This document shows positions 27,701 to 38,449 of a DNA stretch of 64,000 bases, one piece after another. The position numbers were made by a program, and so were the translations under genes. The notes under the pieces are model-generated. The model did no database searches. It was not told the DNA's origin and saw nothing but the letters and a program-made list of their open reading frames with translations. Source of the DNA: Ascarosepion bandense (lineage: Eukaryota > Mollusca > Cephalopoda > Sepiida > Sepiidae); the NCBI GenBank assembly GCA_037127315.1, contig JBBBDQ010001186.1, positions 1,936,501 to 2,000,500 on the forward strand, read 5' to 3'. Positions within the stretch are counted from its first letter, which is position 1; each line of letters starts with the position of its first letter.

Positions 27701-28489
27701 AGATTAAGCAGTAATTTGAGCTCTCTGATTCCAACACAGCCTCTTTACACAATGAGTTTGTTTTTGTTTTTTTTCAACAAAACATATTTATATACAATTC
27801 ATAGCAATTATAACACTTATGAAATAGTTGTATTAATAAGACTTAGCTGCTGAGGAGGTATTTTTATTCTACTATAATGTTCAAAAGCACAAAATCTTTT
27901 CCTGTGTTACTTATTCAGGGTTTTTAAAAAGAATTAACCAATGATTTTATTTATCTTTGAAACATGATCTTGAGTCAGTATCACCTACTGAAAAACCTAA
28001 CAAGTCAGCATTTGACACCGTATAAATTTCCAATCTAAAACAAACTATAAATGCATCACCCTGTATAGGTTTAATGAGAAGTCTTAAATTTTACTTAAGA
28101 TTGTCAACAAGGGTTACTGAATAAATTTCTTTTGAAATGTAATACAATATTCACTTTCCTATAGGACACTAAATTCAAAATGTGGTTGAGAACATGAAAT
28201 GGATAAACTACATAAAAAAAAAGACAAAAATATCAAAAGAAACCTTTCAGATTACATAAAAGCTAAAGAGAAATCTCCAGTGTGCATTATATAAGACAAA
28301 CACAAAAAGCTAGATTAAATTCTAATTGATGGACATTGACTTGTCTTGTTTCATCAAAGTTTTTTTGGTTTGACAAGTAAATATTCATTTGATTTTTTTT
28401 TTGTTAACTTCTGCTTAGTTTCAATCACTTCACTGAATCAGAAACTATAACACATAGGATGGTGAGCCAAGATGATTAACAACCAAGAG

Positions 28490-28775
28490 TCATTATTGAA
28501 CATTGAGACCCAAAACAACAGTTAAGTAGATATCTACTTGCATACCCACTGAAACAAAATGCAACACAAGGCTAGGTTTTAAGTGTGAACCCCACATATG
28601 AATGGGACTAGGTAGAAAAACTGCCCAAGCCTCCTTGGCATTTTCCTTTTGTGAATTTGTCAGGTGACAGGGATTAATCATAAGCCCCTTCTAAAAAAGA
28701 TGTACTGCTTCAGGGGACAACACATAGTCTGAAATTTGAACCTCAATAGGAGTTCCAACTGAGCTAGATAAGTAT
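28490..28775 (-). mobile_element. tRNA-derived SINE
   Basis: On the minus strand the segment begins with TAGCTCAGTTGG, an excellent RNA polymerase III A box, followed by GGTTCAAATT, a B-box-like word. The boxes are only about 23 nt apart, shorter than in a true tRNA, so the head has lost part of its anticodon arm. About 250 bp of GC-richer body follows. The 62-codon minus-strand open frame inside it is not convincing as a gene. A SINE is the best reading. Transcription, if any, would be by RNA polymerase III from the internal boxes. Confidence 0.6.
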
Positions 28776-29660
28776 TATACTGTACACTAAAACTACAAAC
28801 CTAGTCTTATTTATATTGAAGCAGATTTATTTGAGTACAAATTTTGTTTGAAAATGCATCAGCTGAGTTGACTGTTATATTGTTGTTCCTTTTAGAGATT
28901 GTCAGAAAGACATTTGTTATTGACTTCACAGTGCAGATTTCTTAAAATATATCTGAAATTCAAAAACTTCACAAATTTTTCTAAAGGAAACAAACAGTCA
29001 AGAGGATGAAATAAGTTCAATGAAAAGGTACTGAGGAAACATTCTGTCTAAGAGGTGGAGTATTAAGCAAAGACTAAGGAATCAGGATAGTTTGGGCGAG
29101 TTCCTATATAAAAAAAAGGCTTTAGGAGGAAAGGCTTGATATTATAGCACATTAATGAAGTATTCTAAAAGAAATGGAACAAAATTAATTTAGAAAGTTT
29201 TGAAAAGTTACAAGTGAGTTTTAGTAAAAGTTTCATGTTAATGTTGTGCCCTGAAGAACAACTGTGAGTAAAAGTGAATGAAGTGACAAAATGTAGGGTG
29301 TGTTTATCTGTGGTTAACTCTGCCTGCTAGTAGCTGCAGACGTGACACTTTAATGAATATGATTGGTGGCTATAAATAGTTACAAAGGAATTTATATTTA
29401 TTAATACATCACACAAATATAGTCTGAAATTTTTGTTTTCTATGATGAACTGAAGCCAGAAGTAAAATTTAAAGCATCAAAGTTTGGTAAAATTTGTTTG
29501 ACTACAGCTAGAAACAACACCGAGAAGGAAAGAAGGCAAACAACACTAAACAATAAACATTGAGCATGTTGAAATTTTATTTGTCTGTTCGTTTGGTCGT
29601 TTTTTTCTTTCTCTCCTTTTCTCGCTAAGGCCGTTGGGAAATTGAAATGTCTTTGAGGTA
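28776..29660. other. Non-coding, no recognised element
   Basis: No supported gene. Composition rises in G/C toward the unit that begins near 29,660. Confidence 0.5.
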
Positions 29661-29891
29661 CCACGTGTCACATATCTTGCCTCTGATTGGTTAGCTCTTT
29701 CTGATAGAATTTCAAGAAGCAGGAACTCTCAGTTTTTGATTTTCGTCGACTTGAGCAGTCCTGAAAATTTTAGCTCCGTCAGACCAAAGACGTAAAAAGA
29801 AGTCTGCATTTATTTGTGGGTTAGAGAAGCTTGCAAAAGAAGAAAAGAAAGGAATTCCTCCTGACAAACAGAGAAGAAACAAGATCCAAGA

Positions 29892-30112
29892 TACTACTTC
29901 CAGAGGAAGAAAGAGTTCATTTCTCTAAAAAGGACTGTTTCCCCTGTTTGTTGTTAACCCACGTGGCGTAAGAAAAAAAAAGTTTAAACATCACTTCTTC
30001 CAGAGGAAGAAATAAATTTTATTTTGCGAAAATATACTTCTTCCAGAGGAAGAAAGAAATTTATTGTACGAAAAGATACTTCTTCCAGAGGAAGAAAGAA
30101 ATTTTACTTTTC
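29892..30112 (+). repeat. Array of short hairpin repeats
   Basis: The word CTTCC-AGA-GGAAG, usually extended to CTTCTTCC-AGA-GGAAGAA, occurs four times (about 29,897, 29,993, 30,037, 30,079). The last three are in tandem with a 42-43 bp period and share a following AAGAAATTTTATT-like stretch and CGAAAA spacer. Each copy folds into a 5-8 bp stem with a three-base AGA loop. Confidence 0.8.
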
Positions 30113-30224
30113 AGAAAAGGGATACAGTTTCCTAGGTTGGCCCACAACCAACAAGAGTTGAAGAAGAGACTTAACAAAAAAAAACAAAAAAAAAACAACC
30201 AAACACTTTTTCCAGGCTTGAGAT

Positions 30225-30268
30225 GACCCGCTGAACTTAAGCATAGCACTAAGTGGAGGAAAGGAAAC
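30225..30268 (+). pseudogene. 28S rRNA 5'-end fragment
   Basis: GACCCGCTGAACTTAAGCAT, then a 3'-ward stretch containing CACTAAG, GGAGGAAA and GAAAC, matches the universally conserved start of eukaryotic large-subunit rRNA (ACCCGCTGAAYTTAAGCATA...GCGGAGGAAAAGAAAC) with about three mismatches over 44 bp. The match stops just after GAAAC; CTAACAAGG, the next rRNA word, reappears about 18 bp later after an insertion. No 5.8S, ITS or further 28S sequence flanks it. It is therefore a captured rRNA piece rather than an rDNA unit, in the same orientation as the candidate transcript. Confidence 0.85.
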
Positions 30269-30405
30269 GAGCTAGGAACACTGTACCTAACAAGGTAAAC
30301 TGAGAAAGACTTTTACCCCCACCTTTTTTTGTGGTACTAAGGCTATAACTTAGCCTGTGCAAACGGACCTGTTTTGCAGTCTGCGCACAACTCCTCTCTG
30401 TCTTT

Positions 30406-30411
30406 AATAAA
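30406..30411 (+). promoter_or_regulatory. Poly(A) signal with GT-rich downstream element
   Basis: AATAAA is followed about 25 bp later by GCTTGTGTTGTATTG and then a T-rich tract, the usual vertebrate/mollusc cleavage-polyadenylation arrangement. Confidence 0.5.
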
Positions 30412-30838
30412 GCTGTAAATTTCCTTTAATTTGAACGCTTGTGTTGTATTGAATTTTTCTTTTTATTACTTTTCCCTTTTTGTTCACAGCCGAATTTTTT
30501 CTTATGACATAAAAAATTTCTGCAAGCATAAAAAGAAATCAAATCATTTATTTTACTATTTACTTAGTTAAAATTACTATTTACATAGTTAAAAAAAAAG
30601 TGAGGGGAGAAAAGAGATTTCAAAGGAAAACCAGGATTTACAACGTATTATCATTCCTTTTATAAGTATTTTTTAAAGGTGCTAATGAAAAAGACAAAGA
30701 TTCTTACTCAAAATGAAATTTTTAAAGAAGCAAACATTTATTAAAAAAACATATTTTTCATAATATACAAATTGGACAAAATTTCCCTTGTGCACCTCAA
30801 ACTATAAAAGTAGGTTAACAGTTTTTTCAAAATAAAAT

Positions 30839-31155
30839 CTTTTTTTTTTTTATTGTATCACCCTGAGCAAGGCGGTAACGCCACTGATGTGCAGGGGGCT
30901 ACATAATAGTGAAAAGATTGGAAAAGAGAAAGCCGGAAACCACATTCTAAACAGGGAACAAGGGATGAGCCTCTTAACCTGTTTAATAGACGTGGGTGGA
31001 GTGTGAACTGGGTGATAGATCTATTTACTCCAATTGAAAAAAAAAAAAACAAAGTGAGAAGATTTGAAAAGAGAAAGCCGGAAACCACATCCTAAACAGG
31101 GAACAAGGGATGAGCCTCTTAACCTGTTCAATAGATGTGGGTGGAGTGTAAATCT
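30839..31155 (-). mobile_element. Dimeric SINE-like element
   Basis: Read on the minus strand, two related ~100-145-bp monomers are joined by a T-rich linker and end in GGGTGATACAATAAAA plus an A tail. Shared words include AACAGGTTAAGAGGCTCATC, CCTTGTTCCCTGTTTAG and GGTTTCCGGCTTTCTCTTTT. A GTTCACACTCC word near the head is B-box-like, hinting at a tRNA origin. The same dimer, with the same linker, occurs on the plus strand at 39.1-39.45 kb, so it is a fixed composite and not a chance tandem insertion. Short open frames here are only translations of the repeat. Confidence 0.8.
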
Positions 31156-33005
31156 GTTTTCAACTAGAAAACAAGTCCATATAAAACAAATATTTTTTCT
31201 TAACAACAAAAAAAATTTTGACTTCCTTTTAGAGTAATTGTTTATATATATCAATTTCAAGTTGAAAAAGTAAGTTAAAAATGTTGAAAGTTGAAATTGA
31301 AGTCAAAGGTGATGAGAAAGGATTGACCTACCTTAAGAAAAGCTGGTCCTCTGGGTCCTTCAGACAAAATAAATGTTTAGAACAGGTGTTCTCAAATATG
31401 AGAAACTCTTGTGAGATTAGAAAAGATGTTCTTAGTAAAGAGAATTCTCATAGGTTTTTAAGGTTTCTTCTTCAACAAAAGTAATAGTAGCAGAAGTGTT
31501 TTATCATCCTGGCTAACAACTTTTCTTGTCTGGGTAAGGTCCATTCCCTTCTCCCAGATGACTGATTTAATGCACCAGATAGAGTCAATCCTTTCAGCAA
31601 CAGCAAACCTTACACTAGTGATATGTTCAATCTTTTCCCCACCTGTTCCTTTCTTTCCAGATCACAGTTTCTACACATCCAAGTGAAGTCTAATCCGTTC
31701 TGATTTTACAATCAAAATTTCCCCTTTTATAAAATAAAAAGGTGGATCAAGACCAGCTCAAAAACGTAACTCTTTAGGGGTCCTATACTTTTTATCCCTA
31801 TGGGTCAAAACTTCAAGAATCATTATCCACTCAAACCATGCTGCCTAGCAATTAGCAATTTAAATTTGGCTTTTTTATTTTACAATATCAAAGCTAAATG
31901 TTAATTTGTAAATTTTTGCCACAGAATGTTTAAACTGTTTGACTTCATTTTGGTGGCTTTTTTATGACAACAATTTGGAGTTCCTTTTTTTTCATGCTTT
32001 TTTTATAAACCATCTGGCTTCATTTTGACAGTTTGAAAAAGAAACTGTAAGTAACATTCTAATTTTCTTAGTTACTTTTTCATACAATTTAATATCATCT
32101 GTTTTATTAAGAATAATTTTATAACTTTACATTTTGTCACATTAACAATTTTACCTGAAATTATCAAAAAACCTTCTTCAATATTAAACCAAAGTGAAAA
32201 CATCAGAAATAAATGCAGCTATATGGCCAACTTATTATTTATTACTTAAATATTTCATAAAGAAATCTATTAATCTGCTTGTAAGAAGAAACTGAATATC
32301 TAAGAGTTTGTTTTCTTTTATACATGTTGTTATAAAACAAACTATTTCATCAAGTAAAAATAATTATTCAAGTTATAGGAAATATAAATTTTTGAAAAGG
32401 TTGTTGAATTCCATGGAATTTAATTTGCCTTTAATATACAAGAAACTTTTTTTAAGTTAAACATCGACATTGAGTCAATAAAATAAAAAGATGTCAAAAT
32501 GGCTGTAATATAAGCCTTGAAGCATTTATAGTAAAGTTTGTATTTTATTTAACAAAATGTAGAATAAGGGGTAAAAGAATTTTTAAAAATGTAATATTAT
32601 TTAACTTAAAATTGTAATTTTTGAAAAAAAGAATTGGCTGAATTATGAAAATGTTTTGATATAGCATATTTTTGAATTTCAGTTTTAGGACAAAGTTGAC
32701 ATTTAGAAAAACCAGTGGCACATCAAAATGTTCAAATTTGCTATGAATTTGAGTTCATATTAAAGAAAATTAAAAATAAGATAAGGAAAGAGTGTGAAAG
32801 AAATTGCATCAAATTTTATAACCAAAAATCTTTGAAACAAGCTGAAATGAAAGAGCAACAGAATGTTAAGCTCATCAGTAATTTTAAAATTTTTGATTTT
32901 AGAAGAATTAAAATGCACACAGGAAGGATGTTTGTGATTTCATGTTTTCCCTTATATTCATATTATGTTTTTTGTTTTAATTTTTTACAGCATGGCTCAC
33001 CTTGT
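31156..33005. other. Non-coding, no recognised element
   Basis: Unique-looking AT-rich sequence. Two short plus-strand frames with real ATGs (31,281, 67 codons; 32,715, 113 codons) have K/N/I-rich composition and no recognised domain. The second reads into the LINE remnant. Confidence 0.45.
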
Positions 33006-34020
33006 ACAAGGCTCAGAGGCCACTCAAGATACAGGGTTACGTTAAGTGGTAGTTAATATAGAGATGTGGAGTCTGTTCCATAGAGCTGTGATTTACAAGA
33101 AGAAGCTGTTTCAGTAGAACTTACTTCTTGCCATGGAATGCAGAGGGAGTGTGGGTGGTTTGCCACTATGTAAGTGGTATAGCAGGTCTTAACCATGAAG
33201 GTCTAACCTGGTGAAACCAGGTGATGAAATTCATCCAAGTACTTTCCATGGTAGTAGCAACAGAACAGTGAGAGACTCACCACATCTCACCTGTGAGAGA
33301 GAAAGAGAGGTTAAATAGTGGAAAATAATTCTTCTTCAACAAGAACACAGAGATGCTTTTGAACACTATCAAGACCGAAAAGTGATGTCTAGGCTGCTCC
33401 TGCTCAGATATGACAATAGTACTCCATTTTCAGCCTGATCTGGCTCTTATAAAGATAGAGGACAGCCTGGGGAGTCAGGTAATTTACTGGCGCAGTATAG
33501 GGAGCTGATCATTTTATCTGCATCTCTTGCGATGGACTGTATATAGAATTCCACTTGAGTGTGATATCTTCAATATCTTCTCAAAGTACAAGGCCTCCAT
33601 TCATTGTGACTGGTGGTAATTCAGTGTCTGATCAGTAGTGATGGAATGTAATTAGTTTAGTTTTGAAGGCATTGAATGTAACCAGTCAGTTTCCCCCCAC
33701 TAGGGAGTTAGTGTTAGATGGAAGAGAGGTTAGCTGTCAATTTCTGATTGTCAAAGCTTTTGGAGGTGTACCCATATTTTGTCTTGTCATTGGCATAAAT
33801 GTTTATAAATGATCAGAGTATACTTTTTAGTAGATCATTTAAGTAAATCAGAAAGATGGTTGGTCCAAAAAATGACCCATCGAAATATCTAATGATATGG
33901 TACTTTTGATTTGTGTGTTGTCAATGGCCTCATTAGTTCTGTGTGTAATGGTAGTTAGGATATCAGCAGTGAATCAGGCGGATCAAAACTTTTAGCATTC
34001 ATTGCACAAGAGATTGTTCC
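33005..34020 (-). pseudogene. Jockey/CR1-like LINE reverse transcriptase remnant
   Basis: The minus-strand translation, across several frames and stops, gives RT palm pieces in the right order. At 33,815-33,885 it reads SFFGPTIFLIYLNDLLKS (family PQGS..GPxLFLxFINDL). Near 33,790 it reads YANDKT in place of the catalytic YADDxT, so the second aspartate-pair position is altered. The thumb/C-terminal region has RLKMEYYCHI (family RPxMEYCSH), then DVVSLSLFCCYYHG, and NSFFL*ITALWN near 33,070-33,115 (family NSFFPRTAxLWNSLP). At least five stops and several frameshifts make it dead. It lacks the endonuclease domain, the usual 5' truncation of LINEs. Confidence 0.85.
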
Positions 34021-34869
34021 TATACTGAGGAGTGTCACGGGAGGTACTGCAGAACCAGAAGTAGAATGAATTCATAACTTTTCAAACTCATAGTTGGTTA
34101 ATCTATACCAAAGAAGGTCATTTGAGGATTTGGCAAAACTTTAAAGCACAAGTTGGCTTAAATATATATAAATAATAGACAAAATATTTACAAATTTTCT
34201 TATTTATATTATTTATATTTATGCAAAAGAGACTGTGCAAATGAATTGAAAATATTACTTTAGGTTTAGTTTCTTCAATTTCAAATTTGTTCAATTCAAA
34301 AAAAATCTTTTTATTTAAAAATAAACTTTATAGTAAAAAAGAGAAAGAAATAAAAGATGTAAATAAAGTACAATTTTATAAATTATGCAAGAAAGTGAAC
34401 ATTAAAGACACACCTTCAAATAAATAAAATTTTAAAATGTTTCATTTAATTTTTTACTTTCATTTTACTTGAAATTATTACTGAGATAAAATTAATAAAA
34501 TTTCATTTCATTTTTGTATTATTATTGGTGATTTTTAAAATTATTTTATCTAAGTTTTTTTTTCAGATGTTAATAGTTTTCATTCACTTTGGATGTTGAA
34601 GCAGAAAGATATTTTTAAAAAGATTTTATTTCCATTGCTAAAGTAGATATGTTCTATGGTAAATAGAATTTTCAATTATTTATTATAGGTACCTTGACTA
34701 AATTGCGGAAAAAACAGCAGAGTATGAAGAAAAAAAGCCCCAAACAGAATAAAAATGGACATTTTCGATCAAAATATTTAAGAAGAAAAATCCAATTATT
34801 TTTTAATTATTTTAAAAAAATTTTTTAATCCTTTCTAACACATTTAAAATTTTGGTAAAACATTTTGTT
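34021..34869. other. AT-rich non-coding DNA
   Basis: No gene or named element. It may include the diverged 5' side of the LINE remnant but I see no readable motif. Confidence 0.45.
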
Positions 34870-36126
34870 TTGATTTTTGTATGCAGATAACAAACACGTT
34901 ATGGGGTTTTACAATGGATAATTTAATATTACGTAACTCAATTTTTTCTGGTGAAAAACATTTATTTGGAAATTCTTGCAAAAATCAAACTGCTGGATTT
35001 TAATGAAACTTTCAAGACTTATTCACAAATAAATGAAATTATTATTTTAAAAAAATCTTGGGAAAATTTCTTTTTTTACGTCCGTTATCCCACTTTTACG
35101 TAAATTCACGAAATTTTAAAAAATTAAATTTTGTTGGGAAAATTGGTTTTATTAGTTAAACGCAGGAGTCACTTTGAAAAGTAAATCATTTATTATTTTT
35201 TTCAAACATTTTGCCTTTATTTCTGAAAATCTGCTTCCAATAGTAAAATAAACATGCAATAAAACTATGACATTTTTAATTTGATAAGCTTTTAATTGCT
35301 TTAATAAATAATATATATTAAGGACATTATAGACTGAAGAAAAAAAAATAATGAAATTTTGAAAGAATTGTTTTCATAAAGTTTTTTCTAATCATAATAA
35401 TTTATAGTTTCAAAAATATTTTTAAAATAGTTCAAAGATTTGTTGCTGTTAGGTTATTAATTTATTAAGTGAAGGCTACATTTACTAATCAAAAATTGAA
35501 AAGTTGAATACAAATCATTGTGCCTTTGTATTTTTATTTTTTTGTGTATTTGAAGTTTTTTTGTATGGTAATTTCTATGTGTACATTAAAAGGTTGTGTT
35601 TCATGGTTTCTTCTCCTTACAGGAAAAAAATTTGGATAATCATGTCAATTCTGGTCACCATACACTTATCTTATCTCGCATCTGTCTGGCTGTCATCACA
35701 TGTCAAATATACGGGGAGGGGGAAGGTCAAAAAGATCAACACACTGTGTTTACGAAATAGTTTTATTCTAAATTGCTAAATGCTATAAATAAGTAATATT
35801 TGTGTAAATCAGATTAATTTAGCTTTAAATTTGTTAATTTTCCAAAAATAATAGCCACAGATGTATATTTTATTTTTGCAAGATCTTTAAAACTGAGAAT
35901 TAACTTTTGTTTACAAATGTATCAATTGGTCAGAAATTACCAAAAAATTGAAAATATTTTTTAAAATCTCAAAATTTTAGATTCCAATCAATGTAATTTC
36001 CATTTAAAATACACAAAAGCAATTAAAACTAAAATAAAAGTTTCAAGAAAATATTTTTATTTTTAAAAATTCAGTTTAAATGTAAGTTATCAAAAATGAG
36101 TGGAGGTACCTAATTTATTATATAAG
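34870..36126 (+). repeat. AT-rich dispersed repeat, copy B (longest)
   Basis: This is the most complete copy of the unclassified family. Landmarks in order: GGAAATTCTTGCAAAAATC and TTTCAAGACTTATTCACA (~34,970-35,030), TTTCTGAAAATCTGCTTCCA (~35,220), TTGTTTACAAATGTATCA (~35,910), and a terminal GGAGGTACCTAATTTA (~36,103). Parts of this order recur at six other places in the window. No conserved open frame; the 91-codon plus frame at 35,504 is not preserved in other copies. Confidence 0.7.
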
Positions 36127-36399
36127 ATATGCTTTTTTTACTAATATTTTATTCTCTGAAGAACCATATTTGTCAATTCATCAGGAAAATAACAATATTA
36201 CAAAAACTGAAGAACATTATGTGAAATGGCCTGCTTGATGGCTAATAAAGTTGCATACTTTCCACTGACAACAGTGGCTTGTGTTTGAAATATGAAAGAT
36301 TGGTGCTATATAATTTTCCTGTTCCCATTTAAGCTGTAATAAACTAAATCTAGTAAATATTAAAAAGCCTTGATATGGAGCAGTCGTTAAGCAAGCTAA

Positions 36400-36470
36400 T
36401 GGTTGCAGCCCATTCACTCTCCACTGGTGAGACCAAAAGATCATGTGCCGTAAGTTCAATTTCTTAAGAA
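36400..36470 (+). mobile_element. Possible tRNA-like SINE head
   Basis: A-box-like CTCCACTGGTGAGACC is followed at about the right distance by a B-box-like AAGTTCAATTTC. The match is moderate and I see no clear tail, so a SINE fragment is only a possibility. Confidence 0.3.
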
Positions 36471-37024
36471 ACAGAAAAAAGTAAAGAGAAATAGAAATGC
36501 TGTAGTGTACCATGCAGACTATTCTTCTTACAGTGAGAGCAATAAATATTGGTTACATCTGTTTTGAAAAATAAAATTAAGAGAAGTATAGCTATTAACA
36601 GCAAGAAAAAAAACTGCAACTTTTAAAAAAATAATCAACTGAAAAAAATTATTTGATGTTATGAACATAACATTTTATACTCAAAGAATATTACAATATT
36701 CACTTGTTTTTCATCAAGTACTTAAAAAATTTATTCATAGTTTTTAGTTTCTGTTCTCTTTTTCTGTTGTGAACATAATAAAATAAAATGCAATTAAAAA
36801 AAATTGATAAAAATTCACTTATTGGTATTATTTGGAAATTCCCATCAGTAGTGTTTACAATTCTTTGAACTTATTAACAGCACAAAAACAAATGAGGTCT
36901 TGGAAAAGAGGTTTAGAAAGACTGTGAGGCACCAATTTTTCAAGTGAGAAGTGTCTGTGCCTTGAAAATCAACATTAAAAATCTGTTTAATCTATTTTAG
37001 CTTGAACACTGACTACAGACCTTA

Positions 37025-37026
<2 letters not shown>
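36471..37026. other. AT-rich non-coding DNA
   Basis: Nothing recognisable before the TA microsatellite. Confidence 0.5.

Positions 37027-37072
<46 letters not shown>
37027..37072. repeat. (TA)n microsatellite
   Basis: About 23 TA units. Confidence 0.95.
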
Positions 37073-37074
<2 letters not shown>

Positions 37075-37344
37075 AAGGAAAGAAAGGAAATAAACAGGAC
37101 CCAGATAAATCCTAGTTTTACAGGTAAAGATGAGATTGGGAAATTGCCCAATGTGTTGAAAACTTTTCCTCATGAAAGATCTGCAGAAGAATACTAGTTT
37201 GACTACAAATATGTCTAGCATGCTTCAATGTCTAGTTAATATTTCCACACAAAAATAGTCAACCTCTTAGAGATTATCTTCCCATTCAGTTATATTATGA
37301 TACCTGCTGGGATTCAGAAGTCATCAATATTTAAAAAAAGAAAA

Positions 37345-37367
37345 GAGAGAGAGAGAGAGAGAGAGAA
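37345..37367. repeat. (GA)n microsatellite
   Basis: About 11 GA units. Confidence 0.9.
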
Positions 37368-38080
37368 AATAGCAGCAGTAATAATATCAAACTCACCAAT
37401 CAGTAGTAATAGGTAAGAAGGTGTACAAAAACAGGCATGACATAGCATACTCTGCATGCAAGTGTATATATATGTGTGTGTGTGTTTGTATGAAGAGAGG
37501 TAAACTTTGTAGCTTATATTGTAACTATTTAGATCAAACCAATGGAAATAGTTAAGACGACAAATGAAATAAGAGATTAAAGTTATTTAAAGATTATTGA
37601 ATGCCTGAGGAAAACTGGAGAAATTACTGTTTGAAAAAACATAATCCTGGGAGAAGAAAATCTGGTCAAGTCATGGAAGAATGAATGACCATACTTTATC
37701 GTTGGATATCAGAGATTAACTGAATATGTTCCAGCAGAATAAAGGATCTAAGTGAGTGTGAAAAAAAATTGAGAAATAACAACATTTGACTACTATGTTT
37801 TTTTCCCTTTTGGTCTGAAATGTTGAAATCAAGCAAGAATCCCTATTGAACCAAAAGAGAAGGAGGATCAATTCCTAATGCTCGTGATGTCCAAAAGTAA
37901 AATGCTATGATAGCTAGACAATTTCTGGAACTGGCTGAATGTACACAGCCTATAGGTTATCAAGGTCATAGACCAGCAGCAGTTGTAGTCTCTACTGTCA
38001 TCCTAACAATTAAAAAGCATGCATAAAATTTACAACTACTACAATTGGGAAACTTGTATCATATTTTTATAATAAATTAT
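37368..38080. other. Non-coding, no recognised element
   Basis: No gene or element identified. A short (TA)(TG) run lies near 37,464-37,487. Confidence 0.5.
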
Positions 38081-38084
38081 CTTT

Positions 38085-38300
38085 AGCCTTTTGGACTCAC
38101 CCTGTTCCTTATTTTCATCAATGATCTTCCTGACGCAATTAGTTCCTGACTCGTTATCAATGCGGACAATAGCTATTTACTCCTATTATTAAATTGGTAG
38201 CTTGTTATAACATGAAGTCTCGCTTAGGTTACTCACCATGACATCTGTTAGAAATACTCTAGAGTGACTCCAACAGCTTTTTGGACTTACTTAGAGTTCT
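38085..38300 (+). pseudogene. Jockey/CR1-like LINE RT scrap
   Basis: The plus strand reads LTLFLIFINDLPDAISS from about 38,095, a close match to the RT signature GPTLFLIFINDL, followed by a stop and then NADNSYL where family members have YADDTxL. The remaining sequence to about 38,300 is too diverged to align by eye. It is an isolated RT palm fragment, 5' and 3' truncated, directly beside the gypsy remnant on the opposite strand. Confidence 0.75.
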
Positions 38301-38449
38301 TTATTTAAAGCATCTAGCCTAGTCTATTTGTATTACCAGGGGTATATTACTTCGTAACATACCCACTTTTGAGATTTCTTTTGATGAGCAAATATTTTAT
38401 CTTTTTTTTTATTAGTATTCACCTTTTCCTCCTTCTGGTGAGTTCACTG

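Larger units (their letters stand above)
29666..30450 (+). ncRNA. Candidate polyadenylated non-coding unit or solo LTR
   Basis: This GC-richer block has pol II-like landmarks in order: an inverted CCAAT motif (CTGATTGGTT, ~29,682), an initiator-like GAGCAGTCCTG (~29,753), a hairpin array (29,892-30,112), a 28S rRNA-like segment (30,225-30,268), AATAAA (30,406-30,411) and a GT-rich CGCTTGTGTTGTATTG downstream element. No plus-strand frame is long. No TATA box is evident. An alternative is a solo LTR: TGTCACA at 29,666 and TTCACA ending at 30,488 would give about 820 bp, but the flanking 5-mers do not match, so no target duplication supports it. Function is unknown. Confidence 0.35.

Noticed and set aside
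29892..30112. CRISPR-like spacing of short palindromic repeats
   Set aside because: Eukaryotic context, only four copies, similar rather than unique spacers, and no cas genes.
30225..30268. Genuine rDNA unit
   Set aside because: No 5.8S, ITS or further 28S sequence flanks the 44-bp match.
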